Positions 57,275-64,000 of a stretch of 64,000 bases of DNA are shown one piece after another. The notes below the pieces were generated by a model that saw only the letters and a program-made list of their open reading frames with translations, had not been told where the DNA came from and made no database searches. This DNA is from Watersipora subatra (lineage: Eukaryota; Bryozoa; Gymnolaemata; Cheilostomatida; Watersiporidae). Position 1 is the first letter of the stretch; each line of letters opens with the position of its first letter. The stretch covers positions 31,972,877-32,036,876 of the forward strand of contig NC_088718.1 of the NCBI RefSeq assembly GCF_963576615.1, given 5' to 3'. Position numbers and translations under genes: made by a program.

Positions 57275-57846
57275 CACATCTCCAGTAAAAGGTGTTTTCT
57301 TAGTACATAAAATCATTTTAACCTTTGCAGTTTTAGTTGAAATGCAGTAGTAGACATTGTCACTCGTCTTTGTATGCAAAAACATTGTCATTATGAACTA
57401 TCACTGCAAAATGCCTACAGATGAGTGTGCTGCCAGGACTGTTAAAAAGTTGAAAAAATGGGTTTTGAATGTTGATACCATAATGAACCATGAACACTAT
57501 GATTAATTCTTATGACATCTTATAAATAACGAGTGAACTCATAAACAATAAACCATTTATTAAAACAAAAAATTTTGGTCTCTCTCTCTACCCATCGCAG
57601 TTCGACGCAAAAACAGATTCCGATTTTTTCCTAGGATGGGTTTGTTTACTGGTTACACAATAAATAAAAAATCTTAAAGATAAACACAGTTTTTTGTTTG
57701 TTTCTCAACAAATTACCACAAAACCATAATGGTTTTTAGTAGTTTACAAAGTATTTTGGCTGTAAGAAAGTTTCCAGCTGGCATCTCTGCCTTTTTGAAC
57801 TAATCATCACTATGATTGAGAAAAACTTTACACGGTTAAAATAGAA

Positions 57847-57931
57847 TCCCATGAACCAGATTTGAACTGGTGACCTAAGGATAGCAAATTACCACTACAG
57901 TCCTCCGCTCTTCCAACTGAGCTATCACAGG
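57847..57931 (-). tRNA. tRNA-Tyr-GTA: tRNA-Tyr(GTA), copy 59
   Basis: Spacer B (GATTCCG). Acceptor CCTGTGA/TCATGGG held by two G-U pairs; D loop GGAAGAGC. Confidence 0.85.
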
Positions 57932-58503
57932 CACATCTCCAGTAAAATGTGTTTTCTTATTACATAAAATCATTTGAACCTTTGCAGTTTTAGTTGAAAT
58001 GCAGTAGTAGACATTGTCACTCGTCTTCGTAAGCAAAAATAATGTCATTGCGAGCTAATACTGAAAAATGCCTACAGATGAGTGTGCTACCAGGACTTTA
58101 AAAAAATTAAATTAATTGGTTTTGAATGTTGATACCATAATGAACCATGAACACTATGATTAATTCTTATAATTATCTTATAAATAACGAGTGAACTCAT
58201 AAACAATAAACCATTCATTAAAACAGACAATTTTGGTCTGTCTCTTTACCCATCGCAAATCGACGCAAAAACAGAGTGTGAGTTTTTCCAAGGATGTGTT
58301 TGTTTATTGGTTTGCCAATAAATTAAAATACTCAAGGAGAAACACAGCTTTTCGTGTGTTTCTCGACAAATTACAACAAAACCATATTGGTTTTCACTAG
58401 TTTACAAAGTATTTTGGTGGTAAAAAAGTTTCCAGTTGGCGTCTCTGCCTTTTTTAACTAATGATCATTATGATTGAAAAAACGTTGCATGATTAAAATA
58501 GAA

Positions 58504-58588
58504 TCCCGTGAACCAGATTTGAACTGGTGACCTAAGGATAACAAATTACCACTACAGTCCTCCGCTCTACCAACTGAGCTATCACGGG
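58504..58588 (-). tRNA. tRNA-Tyr-GTA: tRNA-Tyr(GTA), copy 60
   Basis: Spacer A. Fully canonical. Confidence 0.96.
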
Positions 58589-59161
58589 CACATCTCCAGT
58601 AAAATGTGTTTTCTTATTACATAAAATCATTTGAACTTTTGCAGTTTTAGTTGAAATGCAGTAGTAGACATTCTCACTGGTCTTTGTATGCAAAAACATT
58701 GTCATTATGAACTATCACTGCAAAATGCCTACAGATGAGTTTGCTGCCAGGACTGTGAAAAAGTTGAAAAAATTGGTTTTGTATGTTGATTCTATAATGA
58801 GCCATAAACACAATGATTATATCTTATGATATCTTATAAATAACGAGTGAACTCATAAACAATAAACCATTTATTAAAACAGACAATTTTGGTCTGTCTC
58901 TCTACCCATCGCAGTTCGACGCAAAAACAGATTGCGATTTTTTTCCCAGGATCGGTTTGTTTACTGGTTTAACAATAAATAAAAAATCTTAAAGATAAAC
59001 ACAGTTTTTTGTTTGTTTCTCGACAAATTACCACAAAACCATAATGTTTTTTAGTAGTTTACAAAGTATTTTGGTTGTAAGAAAGTTTCCGGTTGGCGTC
59101 TCTGCCTTTTTGAACTAATCATTACTATGATTGAGAATAACGTAACACGGTTAAAATAGAA

Positions 59162-59246
59162 TCCCATGAACCAGATTTGAACAGGTGACCTAAGGATAGC
59201 AAATTACCACTACAGTCCTCCGCTCGAACAACTGAGCTATCACGGG
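59162..59246 (-). tRNA. tRNA-Tyr-GTA: tRNA-Tyr(GTA), copy 61, T-stem mismatch
   Basis: Spacer B. Same allele as copy 53, anticodon GTA. Confidence 0.7.
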
Positions 59247-59815
59247 CGCATCTCTGGTAAAATGTGTTTTCTTATTCCATAAAACCATTTGAACTTTTGC
59301 AGTTTAAGTTGAAATGCAGTAGTAGACATTGTCACTCGTCTTTGTATGCAAAAATAATGTCATTGCGAGCTAATACTGAACAATGCCTACAGATGAGTTT
59401 GCTGCCAGGACTGTGAAATATTTAAAATAATGGGTTTGTATGTTGATACCGTAATGAACCATGAACACTGTGGTTATATCTTATGATATCTTATAGAAAA
59501 CGAGTGAACTCATCAACAACAAACCATTTGTTAAAAGAGAACTTTTTTGGTCTGCTTCATTGCCGATCGCATGCCAACACAAAGACAGATCATGAGTTTT
59601 TTCCAAAGGTCATTTTGTTGCCAGCTTTGCGAATAAATTGAAAACTCAGAACTAAACCCAGCGTATTGTATGTTTGTCAACAACTTACAACAAAACCGTG
59701 ATACTTTTTAGTAGTTTACAAAAGATTTCTGTTGTAAGAAAGTTTGGGTTGTCGTCTCCACCTATTTTGAAGTAATCACAATGATTGAAAAATACATTAC
59801 ATGGTTAAAACAGAA

Positions 59816-59900
59816 TCCCATTAACCAGGTTTGAACTGATGACCTAAGGATAGCAAATTACCACTACAGTCCTCCGCTCTACCAACTGAGCTACCACGGG
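59816..59900 (-). tRNA. tRNA-Tyr-GTA: tRNA-Tyr(GTA), copy 62, C-type allele
   Basis: Spacer C. As copy 31. Confidence 0.65.
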
Positions 59901-60472
59901 CACATCTCCAGTAAAATGTGTTTTCTTATTACATAAAATCATTTGAACTTTTGCAGTTTTAGTTGAAATGCAGTAGTAGACATTGTCACTCGTCTTTGTA
60001 TGCAACAATATTGTCATTATGAGCTATCACTACAAAATTCCTACAGATGAGTGTGCTGCCAGGACTGTGAAAAAGTTAAAAAAAAAGGGTTTTGAATGTT
60101 GATACCATAATGAACCATGAACACTATGATTAATTCTTATGATATCTTTTAAATAACGAGTGAACTCGTAAACAATAAAACATTTATTAAAACAGACAAT
60201 TTTGGTCTGTCTCTCTACCCATCGCAATTCGACGCAAAAACAGAGTGTGATTTTTTCCAAGGTTGTGTTTGTTTATTGGTTTGCCAATAAATTAAAATAC
60301 TCAAGGAGAAACACAGCTTTTCGTGTGTTTCTCGACAAATTACAACAAAACCATATTGGTTTTTACTAGTTTACAAAGTATTTTGGTTGTAAAAATATTT
60401 CCCGTTGGCGTCTCTGCCTTTTTTAACTAATCATCATTATGATTGAAAAAACGTTGCATGATTAAAATAGAA

Positions 60473-60557
60473 TCCCGTGAACCAGATTTGAACTGGTGAT
60501 CTAAGGATAACAAATTACCACTACAGTCCTCCACTCTACCAACTGAACTATCACGGG
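60473..60557 (-). tRNA. tRNA-Tyr-GTA: tRNA-Tyr(GTA), copy 63
   Basis: Spacer A. Perfect acceptor; D stem GTTC/GAGT with two G-U pairs, which also changes the A box to TAGTTCAGTTGG. Confidence 0.88.
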
Positions 60558-61127
60558 CACATATCCAGTAAAATGTGTTTTCTTATTACATAAAACCATT
60601 TGAACTTTTGCAGTTTTAGTTGAAATGCAGTAGTAGACATTGTCACTCGTCTTTGTATGCAAAAATAATGTCATTGCGAGCTAATACTGAACAATGCCTA
60701 CAGATGAGTGTGCTGCCAGGACTGTGAAATATTTAAACTAATGGGTTTGTATGTTGATACCGTAATGAACCATGAACACTGTGGTTATATCTTATGATAT
60801 CTTATAGAAAACGAGTGAACTCATCAACAACAAACCATTTGTTAAAAGAGAACTTTTTTGGTCTGCTTCATTGCCGAACGCATGCCAACACAAAGACAGA
60901 TCATGAATTTTTTCCAAAGGTCATTTTGTTGCCAGCTTTGCGAATAAATTGAAAACTCAGAAATAAACCCAGCGTTTTGTATGTTTGTCAACAACTTACA
61001 ACAAAACCGTGATCCTTTTTAGTAGTTTACAAAAGATTTCTGTTGTAAGAAAGTTTCGGGTTGTCGTCTCCACCTATTTTGAAGTAATCACAATGATTGA
61101 AAAATACATTACATGGTTAAAACAGAA

Positions 61128-61212
61128 TCCCATTAACCAGGTTTGAACTGATGACCTAAGGATAGCAAATTACCACTACAGTCCTCCGCTCGACCAACTG
61201 AGCTACCACGGG
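61128..61212 (-). tRNA. tRNA-Tyr-GTA: tRNA-Tyr(GTA), copy 64, C-type allele
   Basis: Spacer C. As copy 45. Confidence 0.65.
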
Positions 61213-61784
61213 CACATCTCCAGTAAAATGTGTTTTCTTATTACATAAAATCATTTGAACTTTTGCAGTTTTAGTTGAAATGCAGTAGTAGACATTGTCA
61301 CTCGTCTTTGTATGCAACAATATTGTCATTATGAGCTATCACTACAAAATTCCTACAGATGAGTGTGCTGCCAGGACTGTGAAAAAGTTAAAAAAAAAGG
61401 GTTTTGAATGTTGATACCATAATGAACCATGAACACTATGATTAATTCTTATGATATCTTTTAAATAACGAGTGAACTCGTAAACAATAAAACATTTATT
61501 AAAACAGACAATTTTGGTCTGTCTCTCTACCCATCGCAATTCGACGCAAAAACAGAGTGTGATTTTTTCCAAGGTTGTGTTTGTTTATTGGTTTGCCAAT
61601 AAATTAAAATACTCAAGGAGAAACACAGCTTTTCGTGTGTTTCTCGACAAATTACAACAAAACCATATTGGTTTTTACTAGTTTACAAAGTATTTTGGTT
61701 GTAAAAATATTTCCCGTTGGCGTCTCTGCCTTTTTTAACTAATCATCATTATGATTGAAAAAACGTTGCATGATTAAAATAGAA

Positions 61785-61869
61785 TCCCGTGAACCAGATT
61801 TGAACTGGTGATCTAAGGATAACAAATTACCACTACAGTCCTCCACTCTACCAACTGAACTATCACGGG
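61785..61869 (-). tRNA. tRNA-Tyr-GTA: tRNA-Tyr(GTA), copy 65
   Basis: Spacer A. Duplicate of copy 63, 1,312 bp away. Confidence 0.88.
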
Positions 61870-62439
61870 CACATATCCAGTAAAATGTGTTTTCTTATTA
61901 CATAAAACCATTTGAACTTTTGCAGTTTTAGTTGAAATGCAGTAGTAGACATTGTCACTCGTCTTTGTATGCAAAAATAATGTCATTGCGAGCTAATACT
62001 GAACAATGCCTACAGATGAGTGTGCTGCCAGGACTGTGAAATATTTAAACTAATGGGTTTGTATGTTGATACCGTAATGAACCATGAACACTGTGGTTAT
62101 ATCTTATGATATCTTATAGAAAACGAGTGAACTCATCAACAACAAACCATTTGTTAAAAGAGAACTTTTTTGGTCTGCTTCATTGCCGAACGCATGCCAA
62201 CACAAAGACAGATCATGAATTTTTTCCAAAGGTCATTTTGTTGCCAGCTTTGCGAATAAATTGAAAACTCAGAAATAAACCCAGCGTTTTGTATGTTTGT
62301 CAACAACTTACAACAAAACCGTGATCCTTTTTAGTAGTTTACAAAAGATTTCTGTTGTAAGAAAGTTTCGGGTTGTCGTCTCCACCTATTTTGAAGTAAT
62401 CACAATGATTGAAAAATACATTACATGGTTAAAACAGAA

Positions 62440-62524
62440 TCCCATTAACCAGGTTTGAACTGATGACCTAAGGATAGCAAATTACCACTACAGTCCTCCG
62501 CTCGACCAACTGAGCTACCACGGG
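62440..62524 (-). tRNA. tRNA-Tyr-GTA: tRNA-Tyr(GTA), copy 66, C-type allele
   Basis: Spacer C. Duplicate of copy 64, 1,312 bp away. Confidence 0.65.
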
Positions 62525-63095
62525 CACATCTCCAGTAAAATGTGTTTTCTTATTACATAAAATCATTTGAACTTTTGCAGTTTTAGTTGAAATGCAGTAG
62601 TAGACATTGTCACTCGTCTTCGTAAGCAAATATAATGTCATTGCGAGCTAATACTGAAAAATGCCTACAGATGAGTGTGCTACCAGGACTTTAAAAAAAT
62701 TAAATTAATTGGTTTTGAATGTTGATACCATAATGAACCATGAACACTATGATTAATTCTTATGATATCTTATAAATAACGAGTGAACTCGTAAACAATA
62801 AACCATTCATTAAAACAGACAATTTTGGTCTGTCTCTTTACCCATCGCAATTCGACGCAAAAACAGAGTGTGATTTTTTCCAAGGATGTGTTTGTTTATT
62901 GGTTTGCCAATAAATTAAAATACTCAAGGAGAAACACAGCTTTTCGTGTGTTTCTCGACAAATTACAACAAAACCATATTGGTTTTTACTAGTTTACAAA
63001 GTATTTTGGTGGTAAAAAAGTTTCCAGTTGGCGTCTCTGCCTTTTTTAACTAATGATCATTATGATTGAAAAAACGTTGCATGATTAAAATAGAA

Positions 63096-63180
63096 TCCCG
63101 TGAACCAGATTTGAACTGGTGACCTAAGGATAACAAATTACCACTACAGTCCTCCGCTCTACCAACTGAGCTATCACGGG
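63096..63180 (-). tRNA. tRNA-Tyr-GTA: tRNA-Tyr(GTA), copy 67
   Basis: Spacer A. Fully canonical. Confidence 0.96.
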
Positions 63181-63753
63181 CACATCTTCAGTAAAATGTG
63201 TTTCCCTATTACATAAAATCATTTGAACCTTTGCAGTTTTAGTTGAAATGCAGTAATAGACATTCTCACTGGTCTTTGTATGCAAAAACATTGTCATTAT
63301 GAACTATCACTGCAAAATGCCTACAGATGAGTTTGCTGCCAGGACTGTGAAAAAGTTGAAAAAATTGGTTTTGTATGTTGATTCTATAATGAGCCATAAA
63401 CACAATGATTATATCTTATGATATCTTATAAATAACGAGTGAACTCATAAACAATAAACCATTTATTAAAACAGACAATTTTGGTCTGTCTCTCTACCCA
63501 TCGCAGTTCGACGCAAAAACAGATTGCGATTTTTTTCCCAGGATCGGTTTGTTTACTGGTTTAACAATAAATAAAAAATCTTAAAGATAAACACAGTTTT
63601 TTGTTTGTTTCTCGACAAATTACCACAAAACCATAATGTTTTTTAGTAGTTTACAAAGTATTTTGGTTGTAAGAAAGTTTCCGGTTGGCGTCACTGCCTT
63701 TTTGAACTAATCATTACTATGATTGAGAATAACGTAACACGGTTAAAATAGAA

Positions 63754-63838
63754 TCCCATGAACCAGATTTGAACTGGTGATCTAAGGATAGCAAATTACC
63801 ACTACAGTCCTCCACTCTACCAACTGAGCTATCACAGG
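63754..63838 (-). tRNA. tRNA-Tyr-GTA: tRNA-Tyr(GTA), copy 68
   Basis: Spacer B. Acceptor CCTGTGA/TCATGGG with two G-U pairs; D-stem G-U. The next monomer is cut by the window end. Confidence 0.85.
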
Positions 63839-64000
63839 CACATATCCAGTAAAATGTGTTTTCTTATTACATAAAATCATTTGAACTTTTGCAGTTTTAG
63901 TTGAAATGCAGTAGTAGACATTGTCACTCGTCTTTGTATGCAAAAACATTGTCATTATGAGCTATCACTGCAAAATGCCTACAGATGAGTGTGCTGCCAG

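Larger units (their letters stand above)
59890..62513. repeat. Two-monomer tandem duplication, period 1,312 bp
   Basis: A plus C monomer pair is repeated in tandem with near identity (compare TTTAAATAACGAGTGAACTC at 60148 and 61460). The left copy also matches the array 14,280 bp to the left. Confidence 0.85.
17285..64000 (-). repeat. Giant tandem array of about 657-bp monomers, one tRNA-Tyr gene each
   Basis: About 46.7 kb, continuing past the window end. Sixty-eight tRNA-Tyr copies lie in one orientation, usually 655-660 bp apart (657 on average after removing one 1.8-kb insertion). All are 85 bp long. Three spacer subfamilies can be told apart by the sequence on the tRNA 3' side: A (GAGTGTGATTTTTTCCAAGG, ...AATACTCAAGGAG), B (GATTGCGATTTTTTCCCAGG or GATTCCG..., ...AAATCTTAAAGA) and C (GATCGCATGCCAAC). 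A T4 run 6-9 nt beyond each tRNA 3' end would terminate RNA polymerase III. Open frames of 60-90 codons in the spacers recur only because the DNA repeats; none looks like a gene. Confidence 0.97.

Noticed and set aside
21195-61572. Recurring 60-90-codon open frames in array spacers (for example near 37319, 45203, 60030)
   Set aside because: They recur because the DNA monomers repeat; they lack start context and domains, overlap the tRNA genes or terminators, and differ in length between monomers.
17285-64000. CRISPR-like array
   Set aside because: The regular spacing is of 657-bp units containing tRNA genes in a eukaryotic context; there are no short direct repeats with unique spacers.

Overview
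The window is nuclear DNA of an animal, most likely an AT-rich marine invertebrate. Three things point that way: an intron-bearing eukaryotic tRNA-Tyr gene, Penelope-like retroelements carrying hammerhead ribozymes, and remnants of R2-superclade LINE, Helitron, pogo-like and piggyBac-type elements. I cannot name the species. I find no host protein-coding gene I can identify.

Left part (1-17.3 kb): a graveyard of mobile elements. 1-2.56 kb is a broken, GC-rich Ty3/Gypsy element on the minus strand. It is followed by a tandem pair of degenerate hammerhead motifs 255 bp apart (retrozyme-like), a tRNA-related sequence and a Helitron-type 3' end. A perfect 168-bp tandem duplication at 5.13-5.47 kb holds a possible duplicated 88-nt exon. 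A LINE 3' end with a restriction-like endonuclease lies at 6.15-6.83 kb. At 6.88-10.65 kb two Penelope-like copies sit head to head: the arms are 1,501 bp each, close to identical, and run from the element's 3' end inward. The minus copy has an open frame of 682 codons, and each outer end carries a well-formed type I hammerhead ribozyme. Then come a pogo-like DNA transposon (10.84-12.17 kb), AT satellites, a hairpin with two opposed hammerheads (12.6-12.8 kb), and a second Penelope-like 3' fragment ending in two tandem hammerheads 139 bp apart (14.6-15.2 kb).

Right part (about 17.3 kb to the window end, still continuing): one giant tandem array. Its monomer is about 657 bp and each monomer holds one minus-strand tRNA-Tyr(GUA) gene with a 12-nt intron, internal A and B boxes and a T4 terminator. 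I count 68 tRNA copies, all in one orientation and all exactly 85 bp. Left-edge copies are decayed and internal ones homogenised. Three spacer subfamilies (A, B, C) carry different tRNA alleles. A 12-monomer higher-order duplication has a period of exactly 7,884 bp, and smaller duplications occur (1,312 bp near 60-62.5 kb). One monomer is interrupted by a 1,792-bp piggyBac-type element with TTAA target duplication, and empty sites remain in sister monomers.

The main novelty candidates are the tRNA-Tyr mega-array with its internal evolution (compensated acceptor stems, intron variants, an anticodon-GCA variant) and the clustering of four independent hammerhead-bearing loci within 13 kb. Coordinates were worked out by reading the sequence; no alignment or folding program was run.
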